This document shows positions 1 to 10,418 of a stretch of DNA of 64,000 nucleotides, piece by piece. The notes under the pieces are model-generated. The model was not told the origin of the DNA. It saw only the letters and a program-made list of their open reading frames with translations, and made no database searches. The translations under genes and the position numbers were made by a program. Source of the stretch: Symbiodinium natans (Eukaryota > Sar > Dinophyceae > Suessiales > Symbiodiniaceae); assembly GCA_905221605.1 (NCBI GenBank), contig CAJNDS010002221.1, forward strand, positions 382,501 to 446,500, in the 5' to 3' direction. The stretch's first letter is position 1, and the number at the start of each line of letters is the position of its first letter.

Positions 1-828
1 AGGCCACCCCAAACTTAAACCCTTTCCCCCTCCCCGCTCCTCACGCCTAAGCCCAGAACCCTCACTCACGGCCTAAATACACCCTATACCCTAAACCCAA
101 AAATCCCTAGGCCCGAATCCCTAAACCAAACCCTCCAACCCGCAACCCCAATTACCCAAGCTCGTAAACCCACAAAAGTCCTTCGCGAGACCCGCAAGTC
201 CTGGAAACCCAAAACCCCACAACCCAAAAAACCCACAACCCCAAAACCCAAAAACCCTAAAGCCCTGAAACCCTAAATCCCTGATTCCCTAAAACCCTCC
301 AACCTTCAAACTCCTAAACCCGAAACCCTAAAACCCTAAGCCTTAAAACCCAAACATTAAACCACCGTAAATCTTGAACAACCCCCCCCCCCCCCAAACC
401 ACAGGGTAGGACCACCGGCTTTTTTAGGGGGCCGGTATAGGGTTAAGGGTTTAGGATCTATTTTGGGTTGAGGGTACTGGGCAACCCTAAACCCCAAACC
501 CCAAACCCCAAACCCCAAACCCCAAACCCCAAACCCCAAACCCCAAACCCCAAACCCCAAACCCCAAACCCCAAACCCCAAACCCAGACCCCAGCCCGAC
601 CCCACTGGTTCTTAGTAGGCAATGAGGGAATTCGGGAACCGTATATATTCCCTTATACAGGGTGTAGGGTTTCCGTCCTGATTCTCTCATTCACCACTGA
701 GAACCAGTAACTTCGTACGCCCCACCACAGGCTGCCCTAAACCCTAAACCCTAGGGTTTAGGGTTCAGGGTTCCTAAACCCCCTAAACCCTAAGCCCTAA
801 ACCCTACACCCTAAACCGATGCTTGCAG
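1..828. repeat. Degenerate telomere-type repeat region
   Basis: The first 360 bases are diverged CCCTAAA-like repeats (CCCTAAA, CCCAAAA, CCCGAAA). Positions 484-591 are a homogeneous array of about 14 CCCCAAA units, a variant of the plant/dinoflagellate-type telomere heptamer. Short TTTAGGG and CCCTAAA runs occur at 430-480 and 735-815. This is interstitial, since sequence continues on both sides, so it is not evidence of a chromosome end. Confidence 0.85.
605..707. mobile_element. MITE-like inverted-repeat element (family J)
   Basis: The ends CTGGTTCTTAGT and its counterpart ACTGAGAACCAG form imperfect terminal inverted repeats of about 27 bp around a ~50-bp core. A half-element with the same end (ATTCTCTCATTCCCTACTAAGAACCAG type) lies at 44422-44453. 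It has no coding capacity. Classification as a MITE is inferred from the inverted ends and the second partial copy. Confidence 0.5.
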
Positions 829-899
829 GAGCTGAGCATCACCGTGAACTACGCCGCCTCGGGGGAGCTCCTCACGACCACCACCGTGTGCGCTGGCCG
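829..899 (+). CDS. Exon-like island, unassigned
   Basis: After GCTTGCAG the frame GAG CTG AGC ATC reads ELSITVNYAASGELL..., open to the end with GC-rich third positions. It ends at a GC dinucleotide in GCTTAGGG, a GC-type donor as reported in dinoflagellates. A CCCTAAA run precedes it and a TTTAGGG run follows. Composition suggests part of a beta-rich, ubiquitin-like or similar fold, but the piece is too short to assign. Confidence 0.6.
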
Positions 900-1619
900 G
901 CTTAGGGTCTAGGGTTTGAGGTTTAGGGGTTAGGGTTTAGGGTTTAGGGTTTAGGGTACCTATGCGGTATATTTGTAAGGGTTGCTCTACAGTAGCCCTA
1001 GGGCCCTGTGTACCTATGCGGTAGATTCTTACGGCCTTAAACCAATAGGGTTTAGGGTTTAGCGTTGAACTCTATGGATTGTTGGGTTTCGCTTTTCTGT
1101 AGGAAAAGAGTTTGACCTTGTTGTTTTGGCTAGAACGAAGCAAGTAAAGGGATTCCTTTACAGAAGCCTTAGGGAGTGTACACTATTCTTAGATATATAT
1201 ATATATATACATATTTTTATTTATGTATTTATCTAGTTGTTTTTTGTTTATTTATGCATTTTCAATTTTTTATATACTTTTATGTGTATCTCTCTCTCTA
1301 TATATATATATGTGTGTATATACACCCTCAGAGCTCTTAAACCCTAAAGCCCACAAGGTTACGTTTTTGGATGTAGGTTTCAGACCCCCGAATGTCTAAC
1401 GTCGTTAGAGTGCTGTAACGTCCAAGTTTCTTACGGAAATGCTGCGCCGAGCCGATTGTGGGAGAATCCTTAAGCAGCGCCTTCGTGGGTTTAGGGGTTT
1501 AGGGTTTAGGGTTTAGGGGTTTGTGGCATGGACCTTTAGGGTCTATTTGGCACGCCCCTTTGTTTACTATTTACAAAACTTCTTGAAAGTAGTAGTGGTA
1601 GTAGTAGTAGGAGTAGTAG

Positions 1620-1655
<36 letters not shown>

Positions 1656-1735
1656 CAGTAAATGTAGATCCAGCCGGCCAACAGCCAGACTTAGGCAAGC
1701 ACCCTCGCTTCGTGTTTCCTGTGACTTGGTAGGGG
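900..1735. other. Non-coding repeat-rich stretch
   Basis: TTTAGGG runs occur at 920-955 and 1490-1520. There are AT microsatellites near 1195-1215 and 1300-1320 and a (GTA/AGT)n trinucleotide tract at about 1595-1664. A repeated phrase, acctatgcggta, occurs near 958 and 1012. No convincing exon was found. Confidence 0.6.
1530..1556 (-). repeat. 27-bp inverted repeat, left copy
   Basis: The 27 bases reading GGACCTTTAGGGTCTA... are the exact reverse complement of 19833-19859. The two copies lie just outside the satellite block, about 18.3 kb apart as assembled. The outer flanks do not match. Confidence 0.8.
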
Positions 1736-2395
1736 CCAGAGGTTTGTCGTATGTCCCCTCCCTTCGTCCCTTCGTGTTGTAAGGGTTTTGTAAGGGCTTT
1801 GGAGGTTTGTGTGCTTCCCCTTTCTCGTTCTTATAGGTTTTGGGGGAGCATCAAAATGATTAACATATATGATGTGTTTCCGTGCTCGTATTATGAGGGC
1901 TAGTGCCTGCCCTAGAGGTTTGTCGTATGTCCCCCCGCTTCGTGTTCCTGTGATTTGGTAGGGGGCTAAAGGTTTGTCGTGTGTCCCCTCCCTTCGTCCC
2001 TTCGTGTTGTAAGGGTTTTGGGAGGGTCCTGGAGGTTTGTCGTATGTCCCCTTTGTTCGTGCTTGTAGGGTCTGGGGAGTGTGTAGATGATAATCACATA
2101 TCATGTGCTTCCGTGCTCGTATTATGAGGGGCTAGTGATTGGCCTGGAGGTTTGTCAGATGACGCCCCCGCTTCGTGATCCTGTGATTTGGTAGGGGCCT
2201 AAAGGTTCGTAGTGTGTCGCCTCCCTTCATTCCTTCCTATTGTAAGGGTTCTGTGAGGGCCCTGGAGGTTTGTCGTATGTCCCCTTTCTTCTTGCTTGTA
2301 GGGTTTGGGGAGCATCTAGATGATAGAGGTTTGTCGTATGTCGTCTCCCTTCGTCCCTTCGTGTTGTAAGGGTTTTGTGAGGGCCCTGAAGGTCT
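1736..2395 (-). repeat. ~235-bp satellite, reverse orientation
   Basis: Tandem units carry the phrase GGTTTGTCGTATGTCCCC about every 75-80 bases. This is the reverse complement of the phrase in the next block. Short ORFs here are products of the repeat. Confidence 0.85.
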
Positions 2396-4655
2396 AGGGC
2401 AGTTACTAGCGCCTCATAGTACGAGCACGGAAGCAAATGATAATGACAATCATCTAGACGCTGCCCAAATCCTACAAGCACGAAGAAAGGGACATACGGC
2501 AAATTTGCAGGGCCCTCACAAAACCCTTACAACAAGAAGGGACGAAGGAAGGGCACATACGACAAACCTCTAGGACCCTCACGAAACCCTTACAACACGA
2601 AGGGACGAAGGGATTGTATCTAATTTCGTATATGGTAAAATGACATACGACAAATCTCCAGGACCCTAGCAAATCACATGAACACGAAGCAGGGAGACAT
2701 AAAACAAACCTCTAGGGCAGTCACTAGCCCCTCATAATACGAGCACGGAAGCAAATCATATATGATAATCATCTAGACGCTCCCCACGCCCTACAAGCAC
2801 GAAGAAAGGAGACATACGATAAATCTTCCAGGTCCAACAAAACCCTTGCAACTCAAAGGGACGAAGGGAGGGGGCACACGACAAACCTCTTTAGGCCCCT
2901 ACCACATCGCAGGAACAGAAAGCGGCGGGACATACGACAAACCTCTATGACAAACACCAGCCCCTCATAATACGAGCACGGAAGCAAATGATATATGACA
3001 GTTTTCTAGAAGATCCCCAAACCCTCTAAGAAGAAAGAAAGGTGACATACGACAAACCTTCCCCCAACAAAGCAATTTCAACACGAAGGGACGAAAGGAG
3101 GGGACATTCGACAAATCTCTGGCCCCTACCAAATCTCAGGAACACACAAATCTCCAAGGGCCCTCAGAAAAATTTTATCAGCCTTACAACACGAAGGGAC
3201 GAAGGCAGGGGACATACGACAAACCTGTAGGCCCCTACTACATCACAGGAACAAGGAAGCGGGGGAGGGGGCATACGACAAACCCCTAGGGCAGTCACTA
3301 GCCCCTCACAATACGAGCACGGAATCAAATTATATGTCAGTCGTCTAGACGCTCCCCAAACCCTACAAGTGAGAAGAAAGGGGACACACGGCAAATTTGC
3401 AGGGCTCTCACAAAAACCCTTGCAACACGAAAGGACGAAGCGAGGGAACGTATGACAAACCTCTAAGCCCCTACCAAATCACAGGACCAAGGAAACGGGG
3501 GGGACAAATGACAAACCTCTAGGACAGCCACTAGCCCCTCATAGTTTGAGCACGGAAGCAAATCATATATGACGATCATCTAGACTCTAGACGCTCCCCC
3601 AAACCCTACAAGCTCGAAGAAAGTGGATATACGACTAGCCTCCAGGGCCCTCACAAAACCCTTACCACCCATACAACGCGAAGGGACGAAGGAAGGGGAC
3701 ATACGACAAACCTCTAGGGCAGTCAGTAACCCCACATAGTACGAGCACGGAAGCAAATGATGTATGGTAATCATCTCGACGCTCCTCAAACTCTCCAAGC
3801 ACGAAGAAAGGGGACACACGACAAACCTTCAAGGCCCAACAAAACCCCTACAACACGAAGGGGCGAAAGGAGGGGACATACGACAAAGCTCTAAGCCCCT
3901 ACCAAATCTCAGGAACAGGAATCGGGGGGACATACGACAAACCTCTAGGGCAATCATGGGCAATCACTAGCCCCTCACAATACGAGCACGGAATCAAATT
4001 ATATGTCAGTCGTCTAGACGCTCCCCAAACCCTACAAGTGAGAAGAAAGGGGACACACGGCAAATTTGCAGGGCTCTCACAAAACCCTTGCAACACGAAA
4101 GGACGAAGCGAGGGAACGTATGACAAACCTCTAAGCCCCTACCAAATCACAGGACCAAGGAAACGGGGGGGACAAATGACAAACCTCTAGGACAGCCACT
4201 AGCCCCTCATAGTTTGAGCACGGAAGCAAATCATATATGACGATCATCTAGACTCTAGACGCTCCCCCAAACCCTACAAGCTCGAAGAAAGTGGATATAC
4301 GACTAGCCTCCAGGGCCCTCACAAAACCCTTACCACCCATACAACGCGAAGGGACGAAGGAAGGGGACAAAAGACAAACCTCTAGGGCAGTCAGTAACCC
4401 CACATAGTACGAGCACGGAAGCAAATGATGTATGGTAATCACCTCGACACTCCTCAATTCTCCAAGCTCGAAGAAAGGGGACACACGACAAGCCTTCAAG
4501 GCCCAACAAAACCCCTACAACACGAAGGGGCGAAAGGAGGGGACATACGACAATGCTCTAGGCCCCTACCAAATCTCAGGAACAAGAATCGGGGGGACAT
4601 ACGACAAACCTCTAGGGCGATCACTAGCCCCTCACAATACGAGCACGGAATCGAA
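2396..4655 (+). repeat. ~235-bp satellite, forward orientation
   Basis: The landmark GAGCACGGAAGCAAAT recurs at about 2425, 2741, 2974, 3314, 3548, 3743, 3984, 4216, 4410 and 4640, giving modal spacing of 230-240 bp. Units of ~195 and ~316-340 bp fit loss or gain of one ~78-bp subunit. Each subunit ends near GGGGACATACGACAAACCTC. Orientation switches at about 2395. Confidence 0.88.
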
Positions 4656-6835
4656 TTATATATATATATATATATATGCTACCCCCCCCGCAGCGACCTA
4701 CCCTTTTTCGGCCTTTTTAGGCCTTTTTAACAAAATATAACAAAGAAGGCCCAAAAGTCGCGTAGTTAATCACCGGGTATTGAAGGACAGTTACTGGGAC
4801 ACCCACCTCACAGACCCCGATAAGCCAGCATTGGAAGAATCTACATTTTGAATCTGAAGCGGACAATGCTGTCTTTAGATGTTTAGATTTGTGGCTTTCT
4901 ATGCAAATTGTGCGTTTAAAGGGCAATTAATGTTTTGTTGAGCAACTAATTTATTTATACAAGTGTTTGTACGAGGCAAAGTATTAATCAAATAGTGAAA
5001 CATTTTTCTTGGTTCTATGCGAATTTAACTACTGGAGAAATTGTTAAGCAAAGAGCCCAAGTTGACTCAAGTGAATACTATTTAAAGGAGCATACTCAAC
5101 CAAGATACGAAATAGACACCATTCTCAACCAAAATATGGCAAAGTGTGCGTTTAAAGTGCAAATAGTGCTTTGTTGAGCAACTACTGTATTTATACAATT
5201 GTGTTTGTACTAGGCAAAGTATGCTCTCTGAAAAGTCCACTGAAATACCTTATGTTTACATATTCATGAATCGTTTTTATTTTTGAAATAATCATTTTAT
5301 GCGAATTTAGCTACTCGAGCAATTATTAAGCAAATAGCCCAATTTGACTCAAGTGAATACCATTTAAAGGACCATACTCAACCAAAATACGAAAGAAGCA
5401 CCATATTCAACAAAAAAATATGGCAAAGTGTGGTTTAAAGGGCAAATAGTGCTTTGTTGAGCAACTCATGCATTGAAACAGTTGTGTTTATACCAGGCAA
5501 AGTATTATTGAAATACTATCTGCAAAGTCAAATGAAACACCTTATGTTTACATATTCATGAAACAATCCTTTTTTTGAAGTATTCATTCTATGCGAATTT
5601 AACTACTAGAGGAATTCTTAAGCAAATAGCCCAATTTGACCCAAGTGAATACTATTTAAAGGACCATACTCAACCCAATACGAAATAAACACTAACGGAA
5701 ATGGAAGCGGTTCTACCTGCGTAACAATGAGACAAAAATTGCTGAAGTATTCAATAAAGACCACTTATATACTATGTCTGAAAAGCACAATTTGCATAAG
5801 CAAGCTTAAAAATGCACAATAATGGAAATAGAAGCGGTTCTACTTACATAACGATGAAACAAACATGTCTGAAGTATTCAATAAAGACCACATATATACT
5901 ATGCTTGAAAAACGCAACTTGCACAATCAGGCTTAACAAATGCACAAGAATCCTAGAAAACTACTTAGTGAAGGCCAGTTCACAAATACATAAAAACATC
6001 CAAAAGCGCAAGCTTTTCAGGAGAATCTCTGGTGAAGTTTGGATTATAGGGTTTTGGGGTATCCCTGGACGAGTAGGAGTCACTTTTTAACCAAACAATT
6101 CTAAGCAATAAATGCTTTTCCTCAAGCCGAGTATTGCAAATGCTGCTTCTAGATAATTAATCGCATTTACCAGGCAAATATTATCCATGCGAATTTAGCT
6201 ACCAGAGCACCAAGTAATGGCTGAATAAGGTCTACTACACTTGAGTACAACCAAAAGATGCACTAAACACTAGCGGCTCTACTTACGTAATAACGAAACA
6301 AATAGTTCTGAAGCACTAGAAAGACCACTTGTATACTATTTCTGAAAAGCACAATTAGCATAAGCACACTGAAAAATGTGTAGTTGTTGCCTCGTGACCG
6401 TGAAGGCGAACCAAAAAGCCAAAATACCAAAACCAAAAAACCAAAAATACCAAAACCAAAAAAACCAAAAAAAACAAAACCAAAAAAACCAAAAAAAAAA
6501 CAAAAAAAACAATTTTCCGGGACTCTTGGAGAAGCCCCATAGGGATTCCTGAGAGTCCCAGAGAATTGTTTTTTTGGTGTTTTTGGTTTTTGTTTTTTTG
6601 TTTTTTTTTGGTTTTGGTTGTTTTGTTTTTTTTTGGTTTTGTTTTTTGTTTTTTTTGGTTTTGGTATTTTTGGTTTTTCTACTGTCCCGTGTATGCGATT
6701 TTTGTTGTATTTTAGTCTACGCCCTAGAAATACGCTATATTGCACACCGAGTTTGCTTGCAGTGCAGCTGGGTGACTTGAGACAAGGCGAAAAAGGGTAG
6801 GTTTAGTGGGGGGGGGGTACCATATATATATATGT
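4656..6835. other. AT-rich segment inside the satellite (copy 1)
   Basis: A diverged tandem repeat holds three units marked by TTTGTTGAGCAACT at about 4934, 5171 and 5453. It is followed by 2-3 units of ~124 bp marked by GGAAGCGGTTCTAC and AAAGACCACTTATATACTATG. Open frames up to 92 codons here are AT-driven and show no recognisable protein. Confidence 0.7.
6403..6690. mobile_element. A/T-rich fold-back element (copy 1)
   Basis: An A-rich arm of CCAAAA/CCAAAAAA units (6410-6515) mirrors a T-rich arm of GGTTTT/GGTTTTTT units (6570-6690). Between them is a GC-containing core in which GGGACTCT pairs with AGAGTCCC. The two strands give mirror-image low-complexity ORFs. The whole could fold as a ~280-nt hairpin. 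Its mobility is inferred only from its structure. Confidence 0.55.
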
Positions 6836-8825
6836 ATATATCAGTCGTCTAGGCTCCCCAAACCCTACAAGCACGAAGAAAGGGGACACACGCAAACATC
6901 CCACGAAGGAACGAAGGGAGAGGAATTACGACAAACCTCTAGACCCCTACCAAATCACAGGAATACGATGCGGGGGACACACGAGAAATCTTTAGGGCAA
7001 TCAATACCCTCATAGCGACTGCGGAAGCAAACGATATGTGATAATCATCTAGACACTCCCCAAACCCTGCAAGCACGAACAAAGGGGACATACGAAAAAC
7101 CTCCAGAGCGCTCACGAAACCCTTACAAAAAACCTCAGAAGCAAATGACTTATGACAATCATCTAGATGCCAAGAAAGGGGACACACGACAAACCTGTAG
7201 GCCCCTACTACATCACAGGAACAAGGAAGCGGAGGGCATACGACAAACCTCTAGGGCAGTCACTAGCCCCGCACAATACGAGCCCGGAATCAAATTACAT
7301 ATGTCAGTCGTCTAGACGCTCCCCAAACCCTACAAGCAAGAAGAAAAGGGACATACGGCAAATTTGCAGGGCTCTCACAAAACCCTTGCAACACGAAAGG
7401 ACGAAGGGAGGGAATATATGACAAACCTCTAAGCCCCTACCAAATCACAGGACCAAGGAAACGGGGGGGACAAATGACAAACCTCTATGACAGTCACTAG
7501 CCCCTCATAGTTTGAGCGCGGAAGCAAATCATATATGACGATCATCTAGACTCTAGACGCTCCCCCCCAAACCCTACAAGCTCGAAGAAAGTGGATATAC
7601 GACTAGCCTCCAGGGCCCTCACAAAACCCTTACCACCCATACAACGCGAAGGGACGAAGGAAGGGGACATACGACAAACCTCTAAGGCAGTCACTAACCG
7701 CACATAGTACGAGCACGGAAGCAAATGATGTATGGTAATCATCTCGACGCTCCTCAAACTCTCCAAGCACGAAGAAAGGGGACACACGACAAGCCTTCAA
7801 GGCCCAACAAAACCCCTACAACACGAAGGGGCGAAAGGAGGGGACATACGACAAAGCTCTAGGCCCCCACCAAATCTCAGGAACAGGAATCGGGGGGACA
7901 TACGACAAACCTCTAGGGCGATCACCAGCCCCTCACAATACGAGCACAGAATCGAATTATATATATATATATATGTATATATCAGTCGTCTAGGCTCCCC
8001 AAACCCTACAAGCACGATGAAAGGGGACACACGCAAACATCCCACGAAGGAACGAAGGGAGAGGAATTACGACAAACCTCTAGACCCCTACCAAATCACA
8101 GGAATACGAAGCGGGGGGGCACACGAGAAATCTTTAGGGCAATCAATACCCTCATAGCGACTGCGGAAGCAAAGGATATGTGATAATCATCTAGACACTC
8201 CCCAAACCCTGCAAGCACGAACAAAGGGGACATACGAAAAACCTCCAGAGCGCTCACGAAACCCTTACAACACGAAGGGACGAAGGGAGGGGACAAAAGA
8301 TAAACCTTTAGGCCCCTCCCAACTCACAGGAACACGAAGCAGGGGGGCATACGACAAATCTCTAGGGCGGTCAATAGCCCTCATAATACGACCACGGAAG
8401 CAAATGACTTATGATGACAATCATCTAGACGCCAAGAAAGGGGACATACGGCAAACCTCCAAGGCCGAATGCAACCCTCACAACACGAAGGGACGAAGGG
8501 AGGGGACATATGACAAGCCTCTGGCCCCTACCAAATCTCAGGAACACGAAGCGGGGGAATATACGACAAACCTCTGGGGCAGCCACTAGCCCCTCATAGT
8601 ACGAGCGCGGAAGGAATGATTTTTGACAATTATCTAGACACTCCCCAAACCCTACAAGCACGAAGAAAGGGGACATGCGACAAACCTCCGGGGCCCTCAC
8701 AAAACCCTTACAACACGAACGAAGAAAACAACTCATACAAACCTCTGGGCCCCTACCAAATCACAACAACACGAAGCGGGGGGACATACGATTAACCTCT
8801 AGGGCAGTCACTAACCCCTCAAGAC
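6836..8825 (+). repeat. ~235-bp satellite, second block (copy 1)
   Basis: This block has the same subunits and orientation as 2396-4655, with (AT)n tracts near 6825-6840 and 7955-7980. The internal phrase around 6840-6990 recurs with few changes at 7981-8130, so higher-order units exist within the block. Confidence 0.85.
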
Positions 8826-9385
8826 GGGGGGTGAAAGGGATTATGGGAGATGATGGGGAATGATGATGGGGGATGATGGGGGATGATGCGGGATGATGGG
8901 AGATGATGGGGGGGGATGGGGAATGATGGGGGATGACGCGGGATGAGAGACATGATGGGGCATGATAGGGGCTGATCGGGGACGATGATGGGGGCTGATG
9001 GGGGATGATGGTGGATGATGGGGGGGTGAAAGGGATTATGAGAGATGATGGGGAATGATGATGGGGGATGATGGGGGATGATGGGAGATGATGGGGATGA
9101 TGGCGGATGATGCGGGATGATGGGGGATGATGGGGGATGATGGGGGATGATGGGGGATGACGCGGGATGACGCGGGATGAGAGAGACGATGGGACATGAT
9201 AAGGGGGCTGACTGTCTCATCCCCCATCATCCCCCATCATCCCCCATCATCCCTTTCACCCCTCCCGAAATGATGGGAGATGATGGGGGATGATTGGGGG
9301 ATGATGGGGCATGATGGGGGATGAGAGAAACGATGGGAGATGATGGGAGATGATGCGGGGTGATGTGGGATGGGCAATGAGCGGG
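8826..9385. repeat. GATGGGG-type minisatellite (copy 1)
   Basis: Irregular tandem GATGATGGGG, GATGGGGGAT and GATGCGGGAT units make up the block. Near 9220-9250 the sequence inverts to CCCCCATCAT units and then returns. Long minus-strand ORFs rich in P, H, S and I are translations of this repeat. Confidence 0.9.
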
Positions 9386-9526
9386 TATGTCTGAAATCCT
9401 GGAAAAGACAATTCCCGGGGTTTGATTTTAAAGGGTTTAAATTCTTTTTCGGCATCTTAACTTTTTATGAACTCCTTACACAATCAAATCCGGTATTTGA
9501 TTTTTGTTAAGGGTTTCAAGGATATT
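9386..9526. other. Transition between minisatellite and telomere-type array
   Basis: This is a single-copy-looking join containing GATTTGATTTT and GGGTTTCAAGGAT, words of the 311-bp satellite downstream. No gene was seen. Confidence 0.6.
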
Positions 9527-9628
9527 ACCCTAAACCCTAAACGCTAAACCCTAAACCCTAAACCCTAAACCGTAAACCCTAAACCCTAAACCCTAAACCC
9601 TAAACCCTAAACCCTAAACCCTAAACCG
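9527..9628. repeat. Interstitial CCCTAAA array inside satellite
   Basis: About 14 near-perfect CCCTAAA units sit between the GATGGGG minisatellite and the 311-bp satellite. The second assembly copy is at 16704-16818. Confidence 0.9.
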
Positions 9629-10318
9629 ATCCCCGGGATTTAGTTCTTTAAGGATTTCAATGATTTTTTGGGCATTTTAAATTTCATGAGATCCTTGAAA
9701 AATTAAATCCCGGGATTTAGTTTTTCAAGGATTTCAAGGATTTCATAAACTTCAAATACCGGAGCTCTTGCAAAAGCAAACGCCCCCCTCCCCACTCAGA
9801 GTACGGGAAGACCGCGCGGATTTTAAAATTTATGAAATCCTTGAAATCCTTGAAAAATCAAATCCCGAGATTTGATTTTAGGATTTCATAAAATTTAAAA
9901 TGCCCAAAAAAAACCTTGAAATCCTTAAAAGATTAAATCCCGGGATTTGGTTTTTTAAGGATTTCAAGGATTTTTTGGGCATTTTAAATTTCATGAAATC
10001 CTTGAAAAACTAAATCCCGGGATTTGATTTTTCAAGGATTTCACGGATTTCATAAAATTTAAATACCGGAACTCCTACAAAAGCAAACCCCCCCCCCCCT
10101 CCCCACTCAGAGTGCGGGAAGACCACGCGGATTTTAAAATTTATGAAATCCTTGAAATCCTTGAAAAATCAAATCCCGGGATTTGATTTTTCAAGGATTT
10201 CATAAAATTTAAAATGCCCAAAAAACCTTGAAATCCTTAAAATATCAAATCCCGGGATTTGATTTTTTAAGGATTTCAAGGATTTTTTAGGCATTTTAAA
10301 TTTCATGAAATCCTTGAA
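9629..10318. repeat. 311-bp satellite, truncated by gap
   Basis: Units contain AAATCCCGGGATTT palindromes, AAGGATTTCAAGGATTT and the landmark ACTCAGAGT (9794, 10105). The array is cut by the N run. Confidence 0.9.
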
Positions 10319-10418
10319 NNNNNNNNNNNNNNNNNNNNNNNNNNNNNNNNNNNNNNNNNNNNNNNNNNNNNNNNNNNNNNNNNNNNNNNNNNNNNNNNNN
10401 NNNNNNNNNNNNNNNNNN
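10319..10418. other. Assembly gap (100 N)
   Basis: Exactly 100 N, the usual placeholder for a gap of unknown size. The sequences on the two sides overlap by about 7 kb. Confidence 0.99.

Larger units (their letters stand above)
3242..10318. repeat. First copy of ~7.1-kb assembly duplication
   Basis: This interval matches 10419-17511 almost base for base. The offset drifts only from 7177 to 7193 through small, mostly homopolymer, indels. It ends exactly at the N run, while the second copy begins exactly after it. That geometry is typical of two overlapping contigs placed end to end. Confidence 0.9.

Noticed and set aside
1-600. True chromosome end
   Set aside because: The telomere-type repeats are degenerate, occur in both orientations throughout the window and are followed by unique sequence on both sides.
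2396-4655. CRISPR-like array
   Set aside because: Regular short repeats exist, but the spacers are themselves repeated satellite sequence and no cas-like gene is present; the context is eukaryotic.
6263-6800. Overlapping F/G- and K/N/T-rich ORFs on both strands
   Set aside because: They are mirror-image translations of the A/T-rich fold-back arms.
1691-8863. Many 60-140-codon ORFs on both strands
   Set aside because: They follow the ~235-bp satellite unit and repeat with its period, with no conserved-protein features.
8819-9455. Minus-strand ORFs of 64-133 codons rich in P, H, S and I
   Set aside because: They are translations of the GATGGGG minisatellite and recur identically in the duplicated copy at 15998-16409.
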